NCBI GenBank assembly: GCA_024305745.1
Contig: JAHRBS010000014.1
Span: forward strand, 1,929,501-1,993,500
Length of the DNA stretch: 64,000 bases
Direction: 5' to 3'
Source: Polyporus tsugae
Taxonomy: Eukaryota; Basidiomycota; Agaricomycetes; Polyporales; Polyporaceae
Shown: positions 44,148 to 55,752 of the stretch, one piece after another
Layout: each line of letters opens with the position of its first letter
Position numbering within the stretch: position 1 is the first letter of the stretch
Translations under genes and position numbers: made by a program
Notes under the pieces: model-generated
Told to the model about the DNA's origin: nothing
The model's input: only the letters and a program-made list of their open reading frames with translations
Database searches by the model: none

Positions 44148-45029
44148 TTTGTCAAGGGTGGATGTGAATGAGAACTGTTAAAGGGGGGTGGGATTGGACG
44201 AGGATTTCCGTGAGGTAAGTGCCATGGTGGCACATTTATATGTTGAATCCATCCGAGTTACCGGGATATGGCCCGACTCAACAGGCGGTGCCATGATTCC
44301 TATAAACTTTATTTTCTTCAACGTATTTCCGTGAACCCAGGATGCACGATCTATCAACAAAAAACCGTACTCGCCGCCCGTAGAAGCCAATCTACTCACA
44401 TGTAATGTCATCTCGACACTGCCCTCCCCATGTTTCCGGATCCTGGATCCTGTGTTACTCCGGAAGCGCAATCCATCGCAAAGCGTCCGTACAAGTATTC
44501 TCCTGACAACTTTAATGATCATGCCTGAATGCCCAGTCGACCTCGGGAATGCGGGATATAAGGTAGGTCAAATGGAACCGGTGGGTGAGGGACGACAACG
44601 CGGACCTGGCTATCGGCCCTGACAGAGTCATTGACTCTGCAATGGCTTCCTTGAGGGAACAGAGGGAGCACAGTGAGCTGCGCTTCCCGTTGGCTGTCAG
44701 ATTTATGTAAGCTGAGCCCACTATTACACGCGCCTTGAAGGGCCTTCTAGCTGTGAAGCTGTGGAGCTGTGGCGTATGAACTGCGCCTGAGGCGCGTGGT
44801 GTGGTGGCGGTCTTGCCGCACCATCGGAGGTGAGTCTGCGAGCGCATCCCAGGAAGATTAAGCGGCGGTCTGTAGTGATGGTCGTCTATAAAGAGTAAGC
44901 TGCAGCCGGAAACAAGGTCTGTTCAGGACTCACTGAGATCATGGCCGCGACACAGCTGCAACAGCTGGTCGCAGTCACGGTTTGGAAGGCACTGGACTCA
45001 ACGTCCAGGTTACGGTGGCGACACGGAAG
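44148..45029. other. Intergenic, no gene recognised
   Basis: No coding sequence recognised. The right part may hold the lost C-terminus of the aldo-keto reductase relic. Confidence 0.45.
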
Positions 45030-46401
<1,372 letters not shown>

Positions 46402-47144
46402 GGCTCCTAAAGAGGGACGGGTATATATATGACGGTCAGGACCAGTATCATTACACATATGATGTTTGAGCGTTAGAAGCCTGCAGGTCGTGTTTTCACT
46501 TCTGCCAATGAGGGGAAATGAGGCCAGGTCTTTGACGGCTATGTAATGAGGAGGAAGAGATACCGACCGGAGACTGTGTTAACCACGTAGCAAGCAAGAT
46601 GGACTGTCACGATGGCATTGACCCCCCGATTTGTCCAGGATGCTCTGACAAGTCCGAGGGCGTCATACGAGGTCCTCGGCACCGAAGTGAATGAGTTGTT
46701 TTCCAGACGGGAGCTCATACGACGCCGACATGAGACGTGTCGGTGTGCCGAGGCGCAGCGGCTTCCTGGCTTCGATGGTCAGGCCAAACCAGTCAGATCA
46801 TTTTATGTCGTAGGAAACGATGCGCGGCGAGAACGACCGCGCATGCAGAGCAGCTGCAGGAATGGCTTGATGTCAACAAGGGTATCCCGTTCATTGAACT
46901 CAGGCAGAAGATTCGATTCCAGCTCGAAAACTTGATCGGTCGACGAGGACTGAAGTCTAGGAAATGAGGTGGAAGTTGCGTACTATTGCGGATGCGGTAC
47001 ACAATACACAGAGCATACACAAATGCACTAAGCTTGACACCCGAAGTGGAGATAAGAACAGGGTTGGGAAACGCGAGGCAAGATGACGCACCACCGGTTG
47101 CCCAGCCTATTTCGTGAAATGCAGGATATGCAACCGCAAGGCGT
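46402..47144. other. Intergenic, no gene recognised
   Basis: A TATATATA tract sits near 46421-46428, just upstream of the dead reductase. No gene is recognisable in the rest. Confidence 0.5.
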
Positions 47145-47645
47145 TTACTTCTTCTCCTGGCTGTTGAGCTGATCGTGCTCCTTCTGGAGCTTCTCCTGCA
47201 GCCAATAATGAGCTGACCGTCATGGCAGCGATAATCCCTCCGAAACTTATACGTACGAGCTCAGCCTGCTTAGCGGCAATCTACAGTACGACGACGGCAG
47301 CTGTGTCAGCGATGCGATACGTTAGACGAGGTAGAGCACGGAGTGAACGGACCTGCTTCTTCAGCTTCTCAAGCTGCTGCTTTTCGTGCTCACGAGCATA
47401 CTGGTCTGTCACCAAACGAGCCCTTCAGCTAATCCACCCAGCGCGACCCCAGATCGAACTATCTGACCTTCATGGGCCTTCTCCTTCTTGCTACATGGGG
47501 CGTCAGTCCCCTCGTCGAAAAAGTTGTTCCGGAAGACACACGGGACTCACTTGAACGCGTTCTCGGAGTAGAACCGCACCGCGATGGGAGCAGCGGACGC
47601 GCGGGGCACACGGACAGCAGAACGGGCAGCCAGACGAACGAGCAT
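47145..47645 (-). CDS. INH1: Mitochondrial F1Fo-ATPase inhibitor (IF1)
   Basis: A small matrix protein that blocks ATP hydrolysis by the F1Fo complex when the membrane potential falls. The start MLVRLAARSAVRVPRASAAP with IAVRFYSENAF is a mitochondrial presequence ending in the usual RFYS. Short exons follow: KKEKAHE, DQYAREHEKQQLEKLKKQ, IAAKQAEL and EKLQKEHDQLNSQEKK before the stop at 47145-47147. The long charged helix with DQYAREHEKQQL is the coiled-coil part of the family. The product is about 90 residues, the usual size. It is head-to-head with ATP14. Confidence 0.85.
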
Positions 47646-47847
47646 CGTAGTCGTGAGTGGTGGTGACGGATAAGTAAGAAGGGTGGAGGCCTGTTTATGA
47701 GAGCGCAAGGACACACCTCAACGGGCGCCTGCGACGAACCAGTCGGACGAGCCGGGCGGCACACTGCTCCCGAGACTCGCCGAGAACTACCGACAAGCGT
47801 GACCCAGCAGAAGTCACGTCACGCCCCATCCTCTTCCGCCATCGACC
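47646..47847. promoter_or_regulatory. Bidirectional promoter of INH1 and ATP14
   Basis: Only 202 bp separate the two start codons, so both promoters must overlap here. Confidence 0.6.
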
Positions 47848-48520
47848 ATGTCCTCCGCTGTCCTCAGGCAGGCCGCTTTTGCCGTACGTCCCGCTCCTTT
47901 GGTGCAGGGGAGGAGCGCATGTTGAATAAACCCTGGGGGGACACAGGCTCGTTCGGTTTCGCGCAAGTGCGCCTTCACCACGTCGGCCGTCGCGCGGAAA
48001 GGTGCGTGTTACCGTTGGTGTTTCCGTGGCATGTTTTGCAGGGCTTGACGAACCCCCCCTCCCGTGGCATATAACCTCGACGCGTTTGGCGCAACTGTCT
48101 GGCAATGCAGACCTCGTTCAGGACCTCTACGTTAAGGAGCTCAAGGCATACAAGCCGCCCGCTCCGGTGCGTGACAGCTTCCTCAACCTATAGTCACCCG
48201 CTTTATCCCCAACACCAAACCCCATCCTGCTCCTCTTCTTCGACTTTATTTGAACTTTGGTTTGACATGACACGCCCATCCCACAGACCAAGGACGCCCA
48301 CATCGGCGTCGTGAAGAATTATGCCCTCCCGCCTGCTCCCCAGCCCCCTACCCTCCCTGCCGACCTCGCAGGCGAGCTCTCCGCATGGGATGCTGCCGAG
48401 CCCACCTCCGCTGCTGCTGCCAAGCCCGTGGCCGAGGAGGGGGCCGGACCAACCGGCGCGGAGCAGTTCCTCGCCTTCCTGGAGGCGGACGAGCCCAAGC
48501 ACGACGAGGCGCACCACTAG
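47848..48520 (+). CDS. ATP14: ATP synthase subunit h, mitochondrial
   Basis: Peripheral-stalk subunit of the F1Fo ATP synthase. The start MSSAVLRQAAFA at 47848 is followed by an intron and a second presequence part (RKCAFTTSAVARK). Next come DLVQDLYVKELKAYKPPAP and, after an intron at about 48169-48289, TKDAHIGVVKNYALPPAPQP, LPADLAGELSAWDAAEP and an acidic Ala-rich C-terminus ending at 48520. The stretch LYVKELKAYKPP and the KDAHIGVVK motif are typical of fungal Atp14. The product is about 120-125 residues. Borders of the second exon are approximate. Confidence 0.82.
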
Positions 48521-48712
48521 AATCTTGTCGGGTTAGGTGCCGGTGTCGTAGAAGAAAATGTACTAGACGGTGCAGATGGTGTAATGCAGCCTCTAGTTCC
48601 AGCCTTTCGTTTCGTGACTGCAGCTTGCAACAACAAGAGTACGAGTGATTATGATGGGAGGCATTGTACTCTGCACGTGAAGCTGACTGGCTCGATACTC
48701 GATAGTCGAATC

Positions 48713-49853
48713 TCAAACATGGCTCTCGTCGAAATTGGCTATCCCCTCCGCCAACGCCTCCGGGTTCGGCTTCGCCGCCACGACGTCGACACTCAGCTTC
48801 AGCTCCGCCTCCAGCGCAGAGGCGGTCGTGGGACCGATGACCGCCAGCCTAGCGCGGCGGTTCCCGGCCCCAACATTGGAGACAGCGCCGCCGTGCTGCA
48901 TGGGGATGTCGAAGTACTTTTTCAGGATGGGCGATACGTGCTTCGCGGCGCTCGGTGCAAAGTGTACGATCCACCACCGCTTGCTCGCTTGCGGGCCTGC
49001 AGCATCATAATCACATTCAAATCGCCGCCGGAAATGGGAAGGCGGATGCTCACCCTGGCTGTGCACGCCGTCGAGAAAGCCCGAGAGATCGTCCTCGAAG
49101 CGCGTCGAGCCCTGCGTCGCGTAGACCTGCAGGCTCTCCACGTCGAAGCCGGCTGCGGTGGCGATGGCCGGAAGCGTGCCCTTCGTCTTGTCGCCGGTGA
49201 GATACAGGAGCTTTTTGCTCGCGGATGGCGGAGCAGAGCAGAGGTCGTTTACGATGAAGTGCGCGAGCTTGTCACCTGTCCCGGATTCGGTGCTCCCGCG
49301 GATGTCTCGCGGGCAGTACGGTGAGGCGTGCGGTGAGTAATGGATGGCGTGAAGCGCAGAGGCTGTGGACTGGCCGACGACGTAGAACGGGGTGTCCGAC
49401 CACCCCACGCCCTGCTCGTCTGCACAAAACCGAACGCTTGAATACGAATACTGTCGTGTGACACAAATGCCCGGGCAACATACCTGCGTGCGCCCCCTCC
49501 GCGAGCTGGGCGACAGTAAGCCTCCACGCCCCGCACGCCCGCCCGCTCGTCACGACCACCCCCGCGTACTCTGCGCTGCCCTTGCGCAGGACGTCCCGCA
49601 GTCGGTCGATGTTCGTGTACACCGTCTCCAGGACGGGCACGTTCGCTGCGCGGTACCCCCGTGCGCGGAAGGCGTCCTCGTACTTGTCGGTGCCGCAGTA
49701 CCCGTCCTCCGCAGGCGAGCGGAGCAGCAGGACGTGCGGCTTCCCTTCGAATTCGGGGCACGAGTCTCGCTTGTGTTCCGAGTCCGGGTGGTCGTCCGTC
49801 GGCCAGCGGAGGAGAGGCGGAAGGAGGGAGAGCAGGTAGTTCAGCATGATCAT
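48713..49853 (-). CDS. HEM4: Uroporphyrinogen-III synthase
   Basis: Converts hydroxymethylbilane to uroporphyrinogen III, a cytosolic step of heme synthesis. The two-domain fold is visible. N-terminal part: KPHVLLLRSPAEDGYCGTDK, VPVLETVYTNIDRLRDVL, YAGVVVTSGRACGAW. After an intron: PFYVVGQSTASALHAI, KLLYLTGDKTKGTLP. C-terminal part: WWIVHFAPSAAKHVSPILKK, LAVIGPTTASALEAELKLSV and PNPEALAEGIANF. The start at 49853 adds a hydrophobic lead (MIMLNYLLSLLPPLL) that is unusual for this family. An upstream exon could replace it. Introns lie near 49421-49484 and 48992-49061. The gene is divergent from CTP1. Confidence 0.88.
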
Positions 49854-50223
49854 GTACGATGAGTGGGAGAGGTGGAGGACAGCAAAGGGCCCGCGGAAAT
49901 CATTGCGGACTGGGTAGGCGCACCAGGGGTGTGCGTGAGACCCGAACTCTGACGGTGACGGTAGCCGGCGAGAGTTGTGGTGAGATACTTACTCGAGCAG
50001 ATACATGCCCGGGACGAGAGGGGTTCATCGCGCCCGCGCGCTTCCGGCGGTTCCGGGTTTCCGGGGCCCCGGCACGGTAGCGGCCACACAGGGCCACACT
50101 CGCACAGTACCTCTTGCTTAGACTTCCACCTCGTTGAGCTCGTGCGACGAGCCCGCTGCTGTACTTCTGTCATCCTTGCATCTGCCTCTGAAATACAACA
50201 GAACGCCAAAAATACAGGCAGCC
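49854..50223. promoter_or_regulatory. Shared upstream region of HEM4 and CTP1
   Basis: 370 bp between divergent start codons. It must hold the promoters of both genes. No TATA box is evident. Confidence 0.5.
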
Positions 50224-51684
50224 ATGTCGAAGAAGGAGAAGCCCATATACTCGCTCATCGCGGGCACAACTGCCGGTGCGATCGAGCCGTGAGTTTGTTT
50301 CTTCTGCTTTGACGCACCGCGCGCGCATGCTGACCATGTACACTCGTGGTTTCTTAGGCTTATCACGTACCCCACGGAGTTTGTGAAGACGCGGTCGCAG
50401 TTTAGCGGGAAGGTACGCAACCTCGTGCTCGAGTCGTCCTGCGCCTACTGTCCGGGGTTCATTCCTGTACCGCTGCCAGAAACAAAGCCCCATAGCTATC
50501 ATCCGGGAAACGCTGAAGACCAAGGGTGTAACGGGTCTCTACTCAGGATGCATGGCGTTGGTCATCGGTGCGTCCCGTCTTTCTCTCCTCCGTGCATATA
50601 GCGATACCAACTAGGTGTGGTGTAGGTAATGCCGTGAAGGCTGGCGTGCGATTCGTGTCGTACGACCACTTCAAGCACGCACTCGCGGACGCTGAGGTGA
50701 GCCTTTCCCATTTTGAAGCTCCCCCATCCCGCGCAAACGAATGAGACTGACGTGCGTCCGTGGGTGAGGGCAAAGTCTCTCCCCCGAGGAGCCTGCTCGC
50801 CGGCCTGGGTGCAGGGATGATGGAGGCCATCTTCGCCGTTACCCCCTCAGAAACCATCAAGTGAGCATTCCCTTCCTTTGTCTTTCACCTTCAGGGTCGA
50901 ACGGAGGATGAGACGCTAACGGATGGACTTATGTGCCCGGTAGAACGAAGCTCATCGACGACTCGAAGAGCCCCAATCCGCGCTTCCGCGGGCTCGTCCA
51001 CGGCACGGCCGTGATCGTGCGCGAAGAGGGCCTGCGCGGGGTCTACCGCGGGCTATTCCCGGTTGTACGTTCCTTTTTGATGTCCATTTTTGTCCTGTGC
51101 ATATATGCGTATATGCGGGCACGGCTCACGTTTTTCGTGTGTGTACACGTGCAGATGATGCGCCAAGGCGCGAACTCGGCGGTGCGCTTCACGACTTACA
51201 CGACCCTCAAGCAGATGGTGCAAGGTCAGGGGCGGCCGGGGAAGCAGATCTCGAGCGCGACGACGTTCGGGATCGGGGCGATTGCCGGGCTTGTGACGGT
51301 CTACACGACGATGCCATTAGAGTGCGTCCATTTCGCGTCCCCGCAACTATTTGCTATTTCGAGCGGCAGCTGAACTGGCACGGACGACGTGGGGGATTGG
51401 GGCACTAGTGTGATCAAGACGCGCATGCAGAGTCTCGAGGCGCGACAGGCGTACAGGAACTCATTCCACTGTGCGTACCGGATCTTCACCGAGGAGGGCC
51501 TCCTGCGCTTCTGGACGGGGACGACGCCCCGGTTGGCGCGGTTAGTGGTGAGTGCCGTTTTTCTCGTTGTGTCGGGTTCGAGTTGGTGTGCGAGAAGCTT
51601 ACGTGCGTGGGCTAGCTGAGCGGAGGCATTGTATTCACGGTCTACGAGAAAGTCATCAGGCTTATCGGGGGTAGGAACACATGA
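50224..51684 (+). CDS. CTP1: Mitochondrial citrate/tricarboxylate carrier
   Basis: Inner-membrane carrier that exports citrate in exchange for other acids, feeding cytosolic acetyl-CoA. Start MSKKEKPIYSLIAGTTAGAI at 50224. The three-fold mitochondrial carrier repeat is clear: PTEFVKTRSQF, PSETIKTKLID and, across the last intron, P(L)xVIKTRMQ. Other parts are LYSGCMALVIG, NAVKAGVRFVSYDHFKHAL, SLLAGLGAGMMEAIFAVTP, GVYRGLFPVMMRQGANSAVR and FWTGTTPRLARLVLSGGIVF. These spellings, with NSAVRFTTY, fit the citrate carrier rather than other carriers. Seven or eight exons give about 300 residues, and the stop is at 51682-51684. It looks intact. Confidence 0.92.
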
Positions 51685-52224
51685 CGTCGGGATGTATGTT
51701 AGTTAGCCTATGCATTGCCTTGGTTGGATCTCGCTGCTTGGTGTCTGTATGCCTTGCGAGTGACCACTTCAGCCGACATGAAGACCGGTTCGTGAGTGCA
51801 ATATTTTCTCATCCGATAAGATTGCTTAGCTGACCGCGCCTTTGTCAGGTAGCATATAGATGAGCTTCTTGACCGCAGGGGATCTAGTGCTGCAAATATC
51901 ACTGAGGCTTTAAGTGTGCATCCTTGTCCATGTCGCCGTTAAGACCCCACTCTCTCACGGGGTGGCTGCTGCATCGACGCTTCACTCATCGCGGATTATC
52001 CGCCGACTGCGTTACGTCCATGGATACATGCATCATGATTATGCTATCCGAGCTCTCCAGTACACGTAGATTTCTTCCCAGCGGAATCCTTCGACACGGG
52101 GCACACAAAACAGAGGGGCTCAAACACGCTCCCAACGATTCGCCGCCTAGCAGGCGAGAGGAATATCAGCATAGTCGAAACACCGCCATAAAGTAGGATG
52201 CGTTGCTCACCAACTTGGACCGAA
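51685..52224. other. Intergenic, no gene recognised
   Basis: 3' flanks of CTP1 and the next minus-strand gene. Confidence 0.5.
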
Positions 52225-52826
52225 TCACTTATGGCCCTTAATGTCGCCGATAACCTCCTTCATCTTCTCAAACCCCTCCTGCGACAAGATATCCAAGTCC
52301 CACTCGCCAGCAAGGAATTGAAGGGCCCGATCCGAACCGGGCGGAATGACAGAGGAGTCGACAGGGGAGTTTATGGTATGTGACGTCGTGTCGCCGCAGT
52401 AGACACGCATGGACGCAGGAGGCTGAGCCCCCAGAGACGGGGGAGTGGGCATTTGGCGAGCTTCTCCTCATAGAGCTCGCGCATCTGCTCGTCCGCGTGA
52501 CGGCGTAGGACCGCCGCAGGGGCACACTCATCGTCCTTGATTTCCACGAGGAGGATAGGTTTGTTAGGATCCAGGTCATATACGACGAAGAAGACGATGG
52601 GGTGGGTGCTGTGGCCCGGCGCCCGGCGATGAGAGTAAGGGTTCCCTGGGGCAATACAGACCTTGAGGGGCTTGAAGCCGAAGCAGTAGTGCAGGAGTGT
52701 GCTGTACGCCGCATCGTAACGATCTGGGAACGTAGGCCAGTCTCTTGCGCTACGGTCGAACAAGTCGAGCACGTCAGCCGGCCAAGCTTGGTCCTGTTCC
52801 ATGGCTGGTAACAAGACGGTGAGCAA
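52225..52826 (-). pseudogene. Member of an Agaricomycete unknown family, probably frameshifted
   Basis: The frame from 52826 reads MEQDQAWPADVLDLFDRSAR, CIAPGNPYSHRR, VYDLDPNKPILLVEIKDDEC, RRHADEQMRELYEEK and LPRLWGLSLL. The remainder, SMRVYCGDTTSHTINSP, DRALQFLAGEWDLDILSQEG and MKEVIGDIKG, is in another frame. The switch lies near 52413-52418 with no room for an intron, so one base seems lost (CTCCTG-CGTCCATG). The V-E-I-K strand after a D-x-N-K turn recalls the PD-(D/E)XK nuclease fold, but that is only an impression. I know of similar Agaricomycete proteins of unknown function. Confidence 0.6.
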
Positions 52827-53640
52827 ACTCTAGAAAATTGAGTAAGCCTCGTGCAACTTACCTGATGACAGTCGAGAAGATGGTGGTTGGCTGGGAGAAC
52901 AGCCAAAGGATGGTGGATGGGAGGACAGCCGTACGACTACGGCATGAACGCAACCCCCTAGGTTCGGAGCAAGCCCCTGTCATATGCAACCTTGTCATGC
53001 GCCGAGGAATCCACGGAACGGAAAGCATGTTTCGAGATGCTCTTTACTCGGACCAATTTGCGACCAATTTGCGACAAGAGTTGGATCAGGGTCAAATCTT
53101 AGCCCCACTTCTAGCTATCTAGCACTTTCGCATTTTCTAGGTTCGAACCGCTCTCCAGAACAGGAAAGTTGTTTTCCGCTTAAGAAGGCTGCGTCCAGAA
53201 GAGAAACGGAATGGCTGAACATGTTGTGCAACGAAGACAGCGACAAGAGAGTCAAACAGTGAACAACAACTTGCGAGCGGCCGCTTGCCACCGCCAGACG
53301 AGACGGCATGCGATGCGCCTGGGGCCAAATTTGTGAGGACAAGTCATATGGAACTGGAGGAAGGGAAGAGTCCAACGCCTATAAACACTCACCACGCCCT
53401 CGGTGTGTCGGGATAGCAGTGAATAATTCCGACTAGTGCCATAAGATGCGCCATTAGCTTATACTTGGTACATCAACGCAGGTCAGGCTTGAAGAGGGAC
53501 ATACCGCCATGTTTGTCGACCATAATCGTTGGTGACATCCACCTGATCGCCTGAGGAATGTGTTTCGAGTTGGGGAACGTCTTCACGTTACCCTTGGATA
53601 TCGAGCATGAGCAATCGTGATTTCACGCGAATGGGAGTCA
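52827..53640. other. Intergenic, no gene recognised
   Basis: Includes a short tandem duplication of GACCAATTTGC near 53049-53072. No gene seen. Confidence 0.45.
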
Positions 53641-53649
53641 GCTCGACCG

Positions 53650-54828
53650 CTTACCTGGAGGAGCTCAGTGACGTCTCCGTTGCTGGCGATAGCGATGGTG
53701 GCGTCCGAATTCTACATTTAAATGGGACGTCAACGACGGCTGTGACGACAACCACTATGTCATAGCAAGTACCTGCAGAATGTAGTCGAGGACGGGACCG
53801 ACTGGCTCGTACCCGGGCTGGAAACAATCCAGAGATATCAATGGTTATTACTTCCCACCAGCAACAAGAGCGACCAAGCATACATCACCCCGCAAACTTT
53901 CTTCAGGCTCGACCTCGGACTTAGGCTCACAGGGAGACGATGTGCGTTTTGCAGGCTCCTCCGACCCAGAGGTGCGACGCTTCATCTTGTAATAATCGAT
54001 GAACAGACACTGATCGGGCACGTCAGAGGAAGCACCCGCAGGGCCAGCCCCTGAGTGGGACACCGGGAAGGGGCGACCCGCGAACCTGGGGCATCCGTCT
54101 TCAGGCGAGCTGGGGTGTTCGGCGACGCATCTTTCCTCCCAGTCGCCGCAGCACTCTTTGCCCGCCGACGCGCCCATAGCCCACCGTTTCGCCTTGACAG
54201 TGCGGGAAACGAAGACAATGTCTTGCTCGTCCAGGCCGAGGTTCAGCCTGGTGTTGGCGAACTCGAGCCAGGAATCCAGGTTCTCTCGCATGTACTCGGG
54301 GATCCACAGCTTCGAGTGGTTGTCGTGGGCGATTGCAGGGGAATCGATTGCCATGAATGCGCCGGGACCACCCAAGCATCTAAACTTCACCCCGGCGATG
54401 GCCCGGCATTCCGCGTGGCCCGCGGGCGGCAGGCTTGGAAAGATGCCTGTTAGTAGAGGGGCATGCGCCGACGATACAATAAGTACCACTTACGCGCCAC
54501 AAAAGACGGCGATTCCTTCAGCCGTCATGCTTCCTGTTACGTGGAACGACCCCATGGTCATGCACGACTTCCTGATGAAGTGTTTCAACTAAGACTCTGG
54601 GGAGACGCTTTTGAAGCCTCTGGGTACACCGTATCTGTTGATGGGGTCGTCCGCGGCCTTCATGGTGTTGAATAGAGGATGGAATTGGCCGTCGCGGAGC
54701 CATCCTACATCCCCCAGGAAGATCCCCCGACCGCCAGGCAACTTGTGCTGCTCGGTGATCCAGAGAGGATGGCCGAACCCGGCGGTAAGGAGCTGCTCGG
54801 AGTAGATGTCGCAGGGTTTGCTCAACAT
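53650..54828 (-). pseudogene. Member of a basidiomycete unknown family, degraded
   Basis: The gene starts at 54828 (MLSKPCDIYSEQLLTAGFGH) and shows the family's opening: GHPLWITEQHKLPGGRGIFL, GDVGWLRDGQFHPLFNTMKA, ADDPINRYGVPRGFKSV. An in-frame TAG at 54589-54591 interrupts it where the frame otherwise continues (LKHFIRKSCMTMGSFHVTG). After the intron at about 54440-54494 the frame no longer fits. The middle is clear: HSKLWIPEYMRENLDSWLEF, ANTRLNLGLDEQDIVFVSRT. So is QCLFIDYYKMKRR. The end comes in two small exons (PGYEPVGPVLDYILQ, NSDATIAIASNGDVTELLQ). The family is common in Agaricomycetes and has no known function. This copy seems broken, although unusual splicing cannot be excluded. Confidence 0.6.
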
Positions 54829-55752
54829 GAGTTACAGGGGGTGAGGCTTTGAGGGGGTTAGCGGTATGCCAGCCTTGCAAACTAAGGGTGGGAGACCACG
54901 CACGACGGGCCTTATTGTGATGCGCAAGTGCCTGAGAGCGAGACGGTGCAGTAACTGCATGGTACACAGGGCAGCATTATATGGCACAAGAGAGATAACG
55001 TCAAGCCACGTACTGTGTTGAACCTCGGGGTAGAGATGAGGTCTGCGTCCGAGTCGTCGCATTGGCAGTCCGCGGGGACCATATCCGGACATGCCCCGCC
55101 TTCTCGCGTCCTCCGAGGGCCCACTTCTGTTCATGACATTCGACTTTCCATCGAGTACGATCTTGTATTGCAACGAGTTTGACCTTGCTCTGTCAAGAGC
55201 CTGCATTCAAGCTTCAGCTTCAAGTTTGAAAGCGATGGATGTTCGCATATGTACATGACTAGCGCCTATTTCACCTCCAAACGAGCTTAAGTGACATTGA
55301 TCTGCGCGCCTCGCCGGTTTCTGCGCGGACTCACATGCACTGTTTGGCGAGCTCTCCGGGCTTCTTCCGGCGCACATATGGGTGCATATGTACCATGTAG
55401 CATGCTTCTCGGGGCATACAGAAACGAGGTCGGTCACACTGACGTCGACGTGTGTCATTTCAATTCGACGGCGACAAGGGCGGGCGAGGGTACGGCCCCC
55501 CTGCGGCTGAATCGGCGAAAGTGTGATGGAAGCATTCTCAATTGCTGGGTGCGAGCTATGAGACAAAAAGATATTGAGGATAACGAAGGAAGACAGCAAT
55601 TACTAGATCTAATCGAGGAGCGAGTTGGAGAACTTGAACAGGATGTCGTAGTGTACAACTAGGTAGTACAGTAAAGTCGTGACTCGTGAGGATGAAATAC
55701 ACGCCGTGGCAGCAATATCGTAAAACGTGGGCCGTGAGATGTTGATGGAGGT
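54829..55752. other. Intergenic, no gene recognised
   Basis: Short frames on both strands without domains. The frame at 55291-55662 has a helical end but no partner exons. Confidence 0.45.

Noticed and set aside
53139..53150. GGTTCGAACC, resembling a tRNA B box
   Set aside because: No matching A box or cloverleaf stems upstream on either strand.
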